Assembly (NCBI RefSeq): GCF_024172085.1
Contig: NZ_JAMZDZ010000001.1
Span: 4,774,001-4,838,000, forward strand
DNA from: Hamadaea flava
GTDB lineage: Bacteria; Actinomycetota; Actinomycetes; Mycobacteriales; Micromonosporaceae
Direction of reading: 5' to 3'
Length of the DNA: 64,000 nt
This document shows, in pieces, positions 25,004 to 33,278 of this stretch (its first letter is position 1; each line of letters begins with the position of its first letter). A model generated the notes under the pieces. The model searched no databases. It was not told the DNA's origin and was given only the letters and a program-made list of their open reading frames with translations. The position numbers were made by a program, and so were the translations under genes.

Positions 25004-26083
25004 ATGGGTTCCGTCCGCGTAGCCATCGTCGGCGTCGGCAACTGCGCCTCGTCCCTGGTTCAGGGCGTCGAGTACTACCGCAACGCCGACCCCAGCGAGC
25101 GCGTACCGGGTCTTATGCATGTCGATTTCGGGGGATACCACGTTCGTGACGTCGAGTTCGTCGCGGCGTTCGACGTCGATGCGAAGAAGGTCGGCCAGGA
25201 TCTCGCCGCGGCCATCGTGGCCAGCGAGAACAACACGATCAAGCTCTGCGACGTGCCGCCGACGGGCGTGACCGTCCAGCGCGGTCCGACGCACGACGGG
25301 CTGGGCCAGTACTACCAGGAGATCGTGCAGGAGTCCGACGAGACGCCGGTCGACGTGGCCGAGGCGCTGCGGGCGGCCAAGGTCGACGTCGTGGTCTCCT
25401 ACCTGCCGGTCGGTTCGGAGGTCGCCGACAAGTTCTACGCGCAGGCGGCGATCGACGCCGGTTGCGCCTTCGTGAACGCGCTGCCGGTCTTCATCGCTTC
25501 CGACCCGGTGTGGGCGAAGAAGTTCGAGGACGCCGGTCTGCCGATCGTCGGCGACGACATCAAGTCCCAGGTCGGTGCGACCATCGTGCACCGCGCGCTG
25601 GCGAAGCTGTTCGAGGACCGCGGCGTCGAGCTGCTGCGGACCTACCAGCTGAACTTCGGCGGGAACATGGACTTCATGAACATGCTGGAGCGCACCCGCC
25701 TGGTCTCGAAGAAGATCTCGAAGACGCAGTCGGTCACGTCCCAGATCCCGCACGAGATCAACAAGGGCGATGTACACATCGGACCGTCGGACCACGTGCC
25801 GTGGCTGTCGGACCGCAAGTGGGCCTACATCCGGCTCGAGGGTCGCGCCTTCGGCGACGTTCCGCTGAACGCCGAGCTCAAGCTCGAGGTGTGGGACTCG
25901 CCGAACTCGGCCGGCGTCATCATCGACGCGGTACGCGCGGCGAAGATCGCCCTCGACCGCAAGATCGGCGGCCCGATCCTGTCGGCGTCGAGCTACTTCA
26001 TGAAGTCGCCGCCGGTGCAGTACAACGACCACGACGCGCACGAGGCCGTCGAGTCCTTCATCCGTGGCGAGGTCGAGCGCTGA
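25004..26083 (+). CDS. ino1: Inositol-3-phosphate synthase
   Basis: 359 residues, the short actinobacterial/archaeal form. The N-terminal Rossmann motif [20 protein letters not shown] binds NAD. Further family segments are [77 protein letters not shown] and KMSP-like [15 protein letters not shown]. It converts glucose-6-phosphate to inositol-3-phosphate, the precursor of phosphatidylinositol, its mannosides and mycothiol. AGGAGG lies upstream of the ATG. It shares a transcript with padR. A 12-bp inverted repeat follows the stop. Confidence 0.97.
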   Translation: MGSVRVAIVGVGNCASSLVQGVEYYRNADPSERVPGLMHVDFGGYHVRDVEFVAAFDVDAKKVGQDLAAAIVASENNTIKLCDVPPTGVTVQRGPTHDGLGQYYQEIVQESDETPVDVAEALRAAKVDVVVSYLPVGSEVADKFYAQAAIDAGCAFVNALPVFIASDPVWAKKFEDAGLPIVGDDIKSQVGATIVHRALAKLFEDRGVELLRTYQLNFGGNMDFMNMLERTRLVSKKISKTQSVTSQIPHEINKGDVHIGPSDHVPWLSDRKWAYIRLEGRAFGDVPLNAELKLEVWDSPNSAGVIIDAVRAAKIALDRKIGGPILSASSYFMKSPPVQYNDHDAHEAVESFIRGEVER

Positions 26084-26111
26084 ACCACCCCGCCGAACAG
26101 ATCGACGGGAT

Positions 26112-26159
26112 AGCATCCTCCCCGGCAAGGTCCATTCAGGATTTTCTGGGGAGGATGCT
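26112..26159 (+). terminator. Inverted repeat after ino1 that includes the next gene's ribosome binding site
   Basis: A perfect 12-bp inverted repeat (AGCATCCTCCCC 26112-26123; GGGGAGGATGCT 26148-26159) with a 24-base loop. The 3' arm is itself the Shine-Dalgarno sequence of the gene starting at 26160. It may terminate ino1 transcripts or hide the downstream ribosome binding site. There is no long T run. Confidence 0.55.
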
Positions 26160-27131
26160 TTGCGTAGAAGGACGATTTTCAAAGCCGCCGCCGCTGCGGC
26201 CGCGGCCGCTCCGGCCGCGGCGCTGCTCGGCGAGTCACCGGCCCAGGCGTACGCCGCTTATGACGTGGCCGTCTGCGAGCAGTACCACAATCAGATCCAG
26301 ATCTACCCGTCCAGTTCGGCGTGGAGCACGTCGACGCTGAAATGGAGCTTCAGCCCGGGTACGGCGAACGGCTGGTCGAACCTCTCGGACGTGAAGTTCC
26401 GCAACACCGCGGCGTTCGGCGAGGTCGCCCTCGTCACGGCGTCCGGCGGCAGGGTCGGCATCGTCGACAAGACCACCGAGGCCGCGCAGGAACTCAACGA
26501 CGTGCTCTGGTCGGCGACGCCGGGTAACAACCCGCACGCCATCGAGCGCATCCCCAACATCGGCGCGATCGTGGTGGCCTCCTCCGGCGGATACCTCTAT
26601 CTCTACGGCCCCACCGCCATCAGCGACCCGAGCACGCTGGCGCTGGTCCAGACGATCTCCTTCGCCGGCGCGCACGGCGTCTGGTGGGACGACGTCGCCG
26701 GCAAGCTGTGGGCGATCGGCCAGGACTACGCGCGGATCTACACGGTGTCGGGCACCTATCGGGCCACCCGCCTGTCGCTGTCGCGCTCCATCTCGATCGG
26801 CGCGCACCTCGGGCACAGCCTCGACGCCAGCTACTCCGACAGCAACCGGCTGCTCGCGACGGACGGCAGCAAGGTCATGACGATCGACAAGACGACGTAC
26901 GCGGTGACTCAGGCGTACGCCGACAACTCGGTGAAGTCCTACTCGCAACACAGTTCGGGCGAGGGTTTCTGGGTGCAGGCCACCGGCTCGACCTACCACG
27001 GGGACACCCGGAACTGGGTCAGCCCCAGCGTCCAGTTCTTCGACGCCGCCGGGGCGAAGTCGTTCACGCGCTCACTGTCCTATGGCGCCGAGTTCTACAA
27101 GGCCCGCCTGTACAACGTCAACTTCCACTGA
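26160..27131 (+). CDS. Tat-exported beta-propeller-like protein (DUF6528-like)
   Basis: 323 residues from a TTG start placed just after GGGGAGGA; this gives a Tat signal (RRRTIFKAAAAAAAAAPAAALLGESPAQA) with RR-T-I-F-K. The mature part has repeats of the form VAVCEQYHNQIQIY, VKFRNTAAFGEVALVTASGGRVGIVD, IPNIGAIVVASSGGYLYLYG and GVWWDDVAGKLWAIGQDY, consistent with a six- or seven-bladed propeller. I associate this pattern with DUF6528, but that is from memory. The export route implies folding before secretion. The start lies within the 3' end of an inverted repeat, suggesting control at translation. Confidence 0.75.
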   Translation: MRRRTIFKAAAAAAAAAPAAALLGESPAQAYAAYDVAVCEQYHNQIQIYPSSSAWSTSTLKWSFSPGTANGWSNLSDVKFRNTAAFGEVALVTASGGRVGIVDKTTEAAQELNDVLWSATPGNNPHAIERIPNIGAIVVASSGGYLYLYGPTAISDPSTLALVQTISFAGAHGVWWDDVAGKLWAIGQDYARIYTVSGTYRATRLSLSRSISIGAHLGHSLDASYSDSNRLLATDGSKVMTIDKTTYAVTQAYADNSVKSYSQHSSGEGFWVQATGSTYHGDTRNWVSPSVQFFDAAGAKSFTRSLSYGAEFYKARLYNVNFH

Positions 27132-27211
27132 GAGTCATCAATTAGTCACGCAGCAGGGAACCCGGCAAGAAGGCCTTTACCGGATCGTCGGGTTCCTGTC
27201 ACAGTGGGCTT

Positions 27212-27688
27212 ATGCCTAAGGCACCCGTGCTGGACAAGGTCGCGGTGGATCTCGCCCGCGGTCACACCCAGCCCGCCATCCAGAGGCTGAGCAGCCTGGT
27301 CAACGCGTACCCGCATGACCTGGACCTGCGTCATCGCCTCGCCGCCGTGCACCGGATGACCGGCAACGCCGTCGAAGCCGGTCGCTGGGACTACCTCAAT
27401 CCGACCGCTGAGCCGGCCGAGACCGCCGCGTTCGAGCGGGCGTTCCCGTCCGCGCCGCGCCGGCTGGCCGCGCTTCGCTGGCACGGAACGGCCGACCTGG
27501 CCCCGACCGAGCACGCCCGGCGGCGGCTCGTCGAGCTGACCGAGGCGGCCGCCGAGGAGTTCCCAGCTTCCATCGTGGAGCCACCGCACCGGCATCGGTT
27601 CCTGACCGTCGCCGCGCTCATCGCCGGAGCCGGGGTCGTCATGGCACTGGCCGTCCTAGGCGCTGTGACCATCCTTCAGATCTTCTGA
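27212..27688 (+). CDS. DUF6584-like small membrane protein, copy 1
   Basis: 158 residues. The N-terminal ~110 are helical and TPR-like (VDLARGHTQPAIQRLSSLVNAYPHDLDLRHRLAAVHRMTGNAVEAGRWDYL), and one transmembrane helix ends the protein (FLTVAALIAGAGVVMALAVLGAVTIL). The cytoplasmic part would face inward or bind a partner. A paralogue follows 67 bp downstream with the same architecture and the motif GNxxEAGRW. The family is one of unknown function; the DUF number is from memory. Confidence 0.75.
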   Translation: MPKAPVLDKVAVDLARGHTQPAIQRLSSLVNAYPHDLDLRHRLAAVHRMTGNAVEAGRWDYLNPTAEPAETAAFERAFPSAPRRLAALRWHGTADLAPTEHARRRLVELTEAAAEEFPASIVEPPHRHRFLTVAALIAGAGVVMALAVLGAVTILQIF

Positions 27689-27755
27689 GAGCTGTGTTGC
27701 GGTTTCGTTACATTCGCGCCTAGCATCCACAGTCGTCAACCCAGATCATGTGTGA

Positions 27756-28253
27756 GTGGCAAAAGCCGATGTCCTCGCCCGGGTCAAGCGGGACCTTGCC
27801 GCTGGTCATACCTACCCGGCCACGCAGCGGTTACGGACGCTCGTCGCCTCACATCCGGACGATCTGGAGATCTACCGGCTGCTCTGCTCCGTCTATCGGC
27901 AGACCGGCAACCTCGCCGAAGCCGGCCGCTGGGGTTTCCTGACCGACGAGGTACGCCCCGACGAACTCGCCGCGTTCGCCCGAGTCCACACCAACCCCTG
28001 GTCCCGCGTACGCCTCCTGCGGTGGACCGGCGACCCGGCGACGTTGGCCGAGCCGATTCAGCAGCGCCTGAGCGAGTTGCTCGCCGAGGCCGAGCACTCC
28101 GGGCCGCCGGAGATCTGGGTGGGCTCCTACCGCGCCCCGGCGAAGACCCGCGGCTCGCTGGGCCCATGTCTGTTCACCGCGATCGCCCTCGGCATCGTCG
28201 TCGTCCTAGCCGGGATCGGCGCCATCCGAGCCATCGCCTGGCTGGTCGAATAG
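27756..28253 (+). CDS. DUF6584-like small membrane protein, copy 2
   Basis: 165 residues, colinear with the gene before it: ADVLARVKRDLAAGHTYPATQRLRTLVASHPDDLEIYRLLCSVYRQTGNLAEAGRWGFLTDE, a middle part with LLRWTGDPATLAEPIQQRL, and a C-terminal membrane helix (LFTAIALGIVVVLAGIGAI). The pair arose by tandem duplication. GTG start; a second GTG four bases upstream is out of frame. The stop codon region is itself repeated as a short direct duplication just downstream (28236-28300). Confidence 0.75.
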   Translation: MAKADVLARVKRDLAAGHTYPATQRLRTLVASHPDDLEIYRLLCSVYRQTGNLAEAGRWGFLTDEVRPDELAAFARVHTNPWSRVRLLRWTGDPATLAEPIQQRLSELLAEAEHSGPPEIWVGSYRAPAKTRGSLGPCLFTAIALGIVVVLAGIGAIRAIAWLVE

Positions 28254-28449
28254 TCCGAGCCTGGCTGGTCGAATAGCCTGAGCCGGCCTGGTCGAAGAGG
28301 TCCGTGCCGACCAGGGGAGACCGTCCGAGCCTGCCGCCGGAAAAGTCTGAGCCCCGCCGGTCGAATAGTCCGATTCTGCCGCCCGGCGAGCGGGTGAACA
28401 GCTCGTGCTGCAGGTCACGATTCGCCGTTCTTTCACATACGCTGGTCGC
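28254..28449 (+). repeat. Short degenerate direct repeats downstream of the DUF6584-like pair
   Basis: The sequence GCCTGGCTGGTCGAATAG, which encodes the last codons and stop of the preceding gene, is repeated immediately after as a second copy. Weaker GGTCGAA-containing copies continue to about 28375. No gene is seen here. The start of the MFS gene at 28450 ends the region. Confidence 0.6.
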
Positions 28450-29829
28450 GTGCCACCGCCGACCACCTCGTCCGCCGTCGCCGCTGACCTGGAGCGCAAG
28501 GTCGACGGCCACTATCTGCGGGCCATCCTCGGCGCTCGGGAGTTCCGCCGGCTGCTCACCGTCCGGCTGCTCAGTCAGCTCTCCGACGGCTGGTTCCAGG
28601 CCGGGCTGGCCGGTTCGCTGCTGTTCAATCCGTCGAAGCAGTCCAGCGCCTTGGCGGTGGCCTCGGGCTTCGCCATGCTGCTGCTGCCGTACTCGCTGCT
28701 GGGACCGTTCATCGGAGTGTTCCTGGACCGCTGGGACCGCCGGATCGCGCTGGCGCTGGCGAACCTGAGCCGAGCGGTGCTGGTCGTTCCGGCGGTGGCC
28801 CTGATCTGGATCGGCGACCAAGGGCCCAGCTTCGGCCTGGCCGCTTTGCTCGTGATCGCGATCAACCGCTTCTTCCTGGCCGGGCTGTCCGCGTCGCTGC
28901 CGAAGGTGGTCGAGGACTCCCGGCTGGTCACGGCGAACGCGCTGGCCTCGACCGCCGGCACGATCTGCTACTCGATCGGGCTGTTCACGTCGGCGGCGCT
29001 GGTCGCCACCTCGGTGGTGCACACCACCCAGCACGGGTACGCCGGGATCGCCGCTTTCGCCGCGCTCGGCTACCTCGCGGCCGGCGTGCTCACGTACGTC
29101 TCGTTCCGGCCGGGCACGCTCGGCCCGGAAGACGACGAACGGCCGACCATCGGGGTTTGGACCGCCGTCGTCGACGTCGCCCGGGGAATGATCCGCGGTC
29201 TGCGGCACCTCGCCGACCGGCCGCCCGCCGCCCGCGTGATGTTGCTGACCGGCGGGCACCGGTTCCTCTACGGCTACCTCACCCTGGCCGTGCTGCTGCT
29301 CTACAGCCGCTACTTCGGCCACGGCACCGCGAACCACACGACGCAGTCGCTGTGGTCGCTCGGTCAGGTCGTCATCGCGGGCGCGGCCGGCGCCGGCATC
29401 GCCGCCGTGATCACCCCAGCCGCGAGCCGTCGATTCGGCCCCCAACGCTGGATCACCCTGCTGCTCGCCGGGATCGCGGTCGCGATCGTCGCCCTCGGAC
29501 TGCCCTTCATCGCCCCGCTGCTGCTGGTGGCGGCCGCGCTGATGAACATCGCGTCGCAGAGCATGAAGATCATCGTGGACGCGACGTTGCAGCACGAGTG
29601 CGAGGACGACTATCGAGGCCGCATCTTCAGCCTGAACGACACCGTCTTCAACGGGGTCATGGTGCTCGGGCTGTTCCTCGCGGCACTGACCCTCCCGCCG
29701 AACGGACGCTCGGCGGGCGCCCTCATCGGCATCGCGATCGGGTACGCCCTGCTCGCCGTGTGGTACGGCGGCCTACTGCGGCGGCGGCCAGCCGAGCCGG
29801 TCCCGTCCGAGAAGGCGGAGTCGGCCTAG
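28450..29829 (+). CDS. MFS transporter
   Basis: 459 residues from the GTG that begins VPPPTTSSAVAADLERKVDG. About twelve hydrophobic segments follow a ~45-residue cytoplasmic N-terminus. LLPYSLLGPFIGVFLDRWDRR corresponds to the conserved loop between segments 2 and 3 of the major facilitator family. The protein resembles the MFS_3 (EntS-like) exporter group, but substrate and direction cannot be told. It converges with the CCA-adding enzyme: the two stop codons share the four bases CTAG. Confidence 0.85.
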   Translation: MPPPTTSSAVAADLERKVDGHYLRAILGAREFRRLLTVRLLSQLSDGWFQAGLAGSLLFNPSKQSSALAVASGFAMLLLPYSLLGPFIGVFLDRWDRRIALALANLSRAVLVVPAVALIWIGDQGPSFGLAALLVIAINRFFLAGLSASLPKVVEDSRLVTANALASTAGTICYSIGLFTSAALVATSVVHTTQHGYAGIAAFAALGYLAAGVLTYVSFRPGTLGPEDDERPTIGVWTAVVDVARGMIRGLRHLADRPPAARVMLLTGGHRFLYGYLTLAVLLLYSRYFGHGTANHTTQSLWSLGQVVIAGAAGAGIAAVITPAASRRFGPQRWITLLLAGIAVAIVALGLPFIAPLLLVAAALMNIASQSMKIIVDATLQHECEDDYRGRIFSLNDTVFNGVMVLGLFLAALTLPPNGRSAGALIGIAIGYALLAVWYGGLLRRRPAEPVPSEKAESA

Positions 29830-31259
29830 AGGTTGTCCTCGGCCCACGCGCGCAGTTCGTGCTCGGCCTCGTCCTGGCTGAGCGGGCCCCGCTCCAGGCG
29901 TACCTCTTTGAGATGCTTCCAGGCCCTGCCCACCAGCGGGCCCGGCGGCAGCCCGAGCAGCTCCATGATCGCGTTGCCGTCGAGGTCGGGCCGGACCTTG
30001 GCCAGATCCTCCTCGGCCGCGATCCGGGCGATGCGCTCTTCGAGCGCGTCGTAGTCGGCGGCGAGTTGCGCGGCCTTGCGCCGGTTCCGGGTCGTGCAGT
30101 CCGACCGGGTGAGCTTGTGGAGGCGGGCGAGCAGCTCGCTGGCGTCGTGGACGTAGCGGCGGACGGCCGAGTCGGTCCACTCGCCGCGGCCGTAGCCATA
30201 GAAGCGCAGGTGCAGCGTGATCAGGCCGACCACCGGGCTGATCACGTCCTTGGGGTACTTGAGCAGCTTGAGCCGGTGCTTGGCCATCCGCGCGCCGACC
30301 AGCTCGTGATGGTGGAAGCTGACCCGGCCGTCGGAGCCGACCGCCTTGGTCGCCGGCTTGCCGATGTCGTGCAGCAGCGCGGCCAGGCGCAGCACCAGGT
30401 CGGGCCCGCCGTCGGCGGTGTCGAGGTTCACCGCGTTCTGCACCACCGTCAGGGTGTGCTCGTAGACGTCCTTGTGCTGGGCGTGTTCGTCGATCTCCAT
30501 CTTCAGCTCGGTCAGCTCCGGCAGGAAGATCTCCGCCAGCCCGGTCTCGACCAGCAGCCGCAGCCCGGTCACGGGGTCCTCGCCGAGCAGGAGCTTGCTG
30601 AACTCTTCCCGTACGCGTTCCGCCGTGATCCGGGTGAGCTGCCCCGACATGTCAGACATCGCGCGGATGACCGGCTCGTCGACGACGAAGCGGAGTTGGG
30701 CGGCGAATCGGGCGGCGCGCAGCATCCGCAGCGGATCGTCGCCGAAGCTCTGCTCGGGGGCCTTGGGCGTCCGGATCATCCGCTCGTGCAGATCCCGTAG
30801 TCCGCCGTAGAGATCGGTGAACCGGTGATCGTGCAGGCTGACGGCCATCGCGTTGATGCTGAAGTCGCGACGACTCAGATCATCGGAGAGCGAGGTGCCG
30901 TACTGCACCGCCGGGTTGCGGCTGACGCCGTCGTAGGACTCCGCCCGGTAGGTCGTGATCTCCAGGCGCAGCCCGTCGCGGAACGCCCCGATCGTGCCGA
31001 ACTCCCGCCCGGTCTCCCAGGTGGCCTCGGCCCAGCCCTTGACGATGCGCAGCGTCTCGTCCGGATGCGCGTCGGTGCAGAAGTCGAGATCGTCGCCGAG
31101 GCGGCCCAGCAGCGCGTCGCGGACGGAGCCGCCGACGAGGTGGATGTCGTGCCCGGCCTGGGCGAACCGGCGGCCCAGTTCGTCGGCCACGGGAAAACGC
31201 GCCATCAGCGCGTGCACGGCTTCGCGCTGGGCGGTGGTCAGGTCGTTCGTGTTCGACAT
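29826..31259 (-). CDS. CCA tRNA nucleotidyltransferase
   Basis: 477 residues. The class II nucleotidyltransferase head (~40-180) has LVGGSVRDALLGRLGDDLDFCTDAHPDE with the catalytic DLD, then TSLSDDLSRRDFSINAMA and a RNA-binding region. An HD domain follows with ALLHDIGKPATK. It adds or repairs the CCA end of tRNAs. In mycobacteria the same gene (pcnA) lies upstream of mutT4, a large membrane protein and murJ; here murJ follows directly, 189 bp away on the other strand. Confidence 0.95.
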   Translation of the reverse strand: MSNTNDLTTAQREAVHALMARFPVADELGRRFAQAGHDIHLVGGSVRDALLGRLGDDLDFCTDAHPDETLRIVKGWAEATWETGREFGTIGAFRDGLRLEITTYRAESYDGVSRNPAVQYGTSLSDDLSRRDFSINAMAVSLHDHRFTDLYGGLRDLHERMIRTPKAPEQSFGDDPLRMLRAARFAAQLRFVVDEPVIRAMSDMSGQLTRITAERVREEFSKLLLGEDPVTGLRLLVETGLAEIFLPELTELKMEIDEHAQHKDVYEHTLTVVQNAVNLDTADGGPDLVLRLAALLHDIGKPATKAVGSDGRVSFHHHELVGARMAKHRLKLLKYPKDVISPVVGLITLHLRFYGYGRGEWTDSAVRRYVHDASELLARLHKLTRSDCTTRNRRKAAQLAADYDALEERIARIAAEEDLAKVRPDLDGNAIMELLGLPPGPLVGRAWKHLKEVRLERGPLSQDEAEHELRAWAEDNL

Positions 31260-31447
31260 CGGTCAGCCAGCCTACCGGGCGGGTGCGGTGCGCTCGCGCC
31301 CCGGATAGCTTTTGATCATCGCGCCAGCCAGGGTGTTACGCCGGACATTTCGTCTCGTGAAACAGCCTGACCGGCGCAATGATCACCCCAGAGCGGCGCA
31401 GGGGCGGCGCGAAAGCGGAGTGTCGCGCGAGCCGTTAGGGTGGCGCG

Positions 31448-33262
31448 GTGAGCAGAGATCCCGAGCACGACTGGTTCCCCTGGGACGAGACGGGGACGTT
31501 TCCCCGGATCGATCCGGATTCGACCGTGTTGCTGCCCCGGATCAGCGATCCGTCCCCGGCCGGGGAGACCGAAGCCGCCGCCGAGCGGACGATGATCGTG
31601 CCGCAGATCCGTCCCACCCGGAACCAGCCGCCGCCCGCCGCCCCCACCAGGACGACGGAGGCCCCGAAGCCGCCGGAGGGCAACACCGCCGCGGGCAACT
31701 CCGCCCTGATGGCGATCGGCTCGCTGGTCAGCCGGGGCACGGGCTTCCTGCGTACGGCGATGATCGCGGCGGCGCTCGGTGGTGCCGCACTTGGACTCGG
31801 CGACGCGTACACGGCGGCGCAGTTCTTCCCCGGCATGGTCTACGAGTTCCTCATCGGCGGCGTCCTGTCCAGCGTCGTCGTGCCGGTGCTCGTCCGGGCG
31901 CGCGATCGCGACCCCGACGGGGGAGAGGCGTACGCCCAGCGGCTGCTCACCTTGGCGGTCATGGTGCTCGGCGGCGCGGCCCTCATCGCGACGTTGTGCG
32001 CACCGATCCTCACCTTCGTCTTCACCACCTCCGACACCGGCCAGGACTACCGGGAACTCGTCACCGCGCTGTCCTACTTCACGCTGCCGGCGATCTTCTT
32101 CTTCGGGGTCTCGGCCATCCTGGCGGCGTACCTGAACACTCGCGGCAGCTTCGGCCCGCCGATGTGGACGCCGATCCTGAACAACGTCGTCGTGATCACG
32201 ACGTGTGCGCTGTTCATCGCATTCTTCGGGGCGGTGGCCCGGCAGGCCGGCGACGTCAGTCCGGGGATGGTCGTCCTGCTCGGTGGCGGCACGCTGCTCG
32301 GCATCATCCTCCAGACGGCCGGCCTGCTCCCGGCGCTGCGCCGGGCCGGCTTCCGCTGGCGCGCACGGTTCGACTTCCGTGCCCTCGGGCTGCGGCGCCT
32401 GGGCCACCTCGGCGGCTGGATGTTCTGCTACGTCGCGGTCAGCCAGGTCGGCGTACTGGTCCTGCTCCGCCTGCTCAGCGGCAACAGCCTGCTGATCTAC
32501 AACAATGTCTTCCTGCTGATGATGATGGCGCACGGGATCGTCGCCGTCTCGATCGTCACCGCACTGATGCCTCGCATGTCCGCCGCGTCGGCCGCCGGTC
32601 GCTTCGGCGACGTCGTCGAGGACCTCGCCAAGGGCGTCCGCACCACGTCGGCGGTGCTCGCGCCGATCGCGGTGGTCTTCGTCTTCCTCGCCGGGCCCAC
32701 GATGACCGCGTTGTTCGTCCGCGGCGCCTTCACCGCCGAGAACGCGAACGACGGCGCGGCGGTGCTGGTCATGGCCGGCATCTCGCTGATCCCGTTCTCG
32801 CTCAGCCAGCTCTTCACGTTCGCCTTCTACGCGCTGCCCGACACGAAGACGCCCGCGGTCCTGAACATCCCGGTCGTGCTGCTGCGCATCATCGTCCAGG
32901 TGGTCCTGTTCGGTTCGCTCGCGGCCGGCGGCGTGATGCTCGGCAACGGCATCTCCTACCTGCTCGCGATCGGGCTCAGCGCCTGGCAGTTGCGCAACCG
33001 GATCGGTCCGCTGGGCCTCGGCGGCACGGCGATGGTCCTCGCGCGGGTGGCGGCCGCCATGATCGCGGCCGGTCTCGTCGGCTGGGGCTCCACGCTCGGG
33101 CTGCGGTCGGTGGGTGTCGACAGCGCCTGGGTCCAGCTCATCCTGGGCGGCGGGCTGATCGTCGTGGCCTACCTCGCGGCCGCGAAGGCGCTGCGGATCC
33201 GCGAGATCGACGAGGTCTTCGACCTCCTCCAGCGGGTACGCCGAAAGCTGATCCGCCGCTAG
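31448..33262 (+). CDS. murJ: Lipid II flippase MurJ
   Basis: 604 residues. A ~85-residue disordered cytoplasmic N-terminus contains two similar motifs (TVLLPRIS and TMIVPQIR). Fourteen membrane segments of the MviN/MurJ fold follow, from ALMAIGSLVSRGTGFLRTAMIAAALG to a basic C-terminus. It flips lipid-linked peptidoglycan precursor to the outer face. Unlike M. tuberculosis MviN, it lacks a fused pseudokinase; that domain lies in a separate gene 1.8 kb downstream. GTG start. Confidence 0.95.
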   Translation: MSRDPEHDWFPWDETGTFPRIDPDSTVLLPRISDPSPAGETEAAAERTMIVPQIRPTRNQPPPAAPTRTTEAPKPPEGNTAAGNSALMAIGSLVSRGTGFLRTAMIAAALGGAALGLGDAYTAAQFFPGMVYEFLIGGVLSSVVVPVLVRARDRDPDGGEAYAQRLLTLAVMVLGGAALIATLCAPILTFVFTTSDTGQDYRELVTALSYFTLPAIFFFGVSAILAAYLNTRGSFGPPMWTPILNNVVVITTCALFIAFFGAVARQAGDVSPGMVVLLGGGTLLGIILQTAGLLPALRRAGFRWRARFDFRALGLRRLGHLGGWMFCYVAVSQVGVLVLLRLLSGNSLLIYNNVFLLMMMAHGIVAVSIVTALMPRMSAASAAGRFGDVVEDLAKGVRTTSAVLAPIAVVFVFLAGPTMTALFVRGAFTAENANDGAAVLVMAGISLIPFSLSQLFTFAFYALPDTKTPAVLNIPVVLLRIIVQVVLFGSLAAGGVMLGNGISYLLAIGLSAWQLRNRIGPLGLGGTAMVLARVAAAMIAAGLVGWGSTLGLRSVGVDSAWVQLILGGGLIVVAYLAAAKALRIREIDEVFDLLQRVRRKLIRR

Positions 33263-33278
33263 GCGTCAAGAGCACTGC

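Noticed and set aside
29826-29829. CTAG overlap of two convergent stop codons as a special signal
   Set aside because: Short convergent overlaps also occur at 44080 and elsewhere; compact gene packing explains it.
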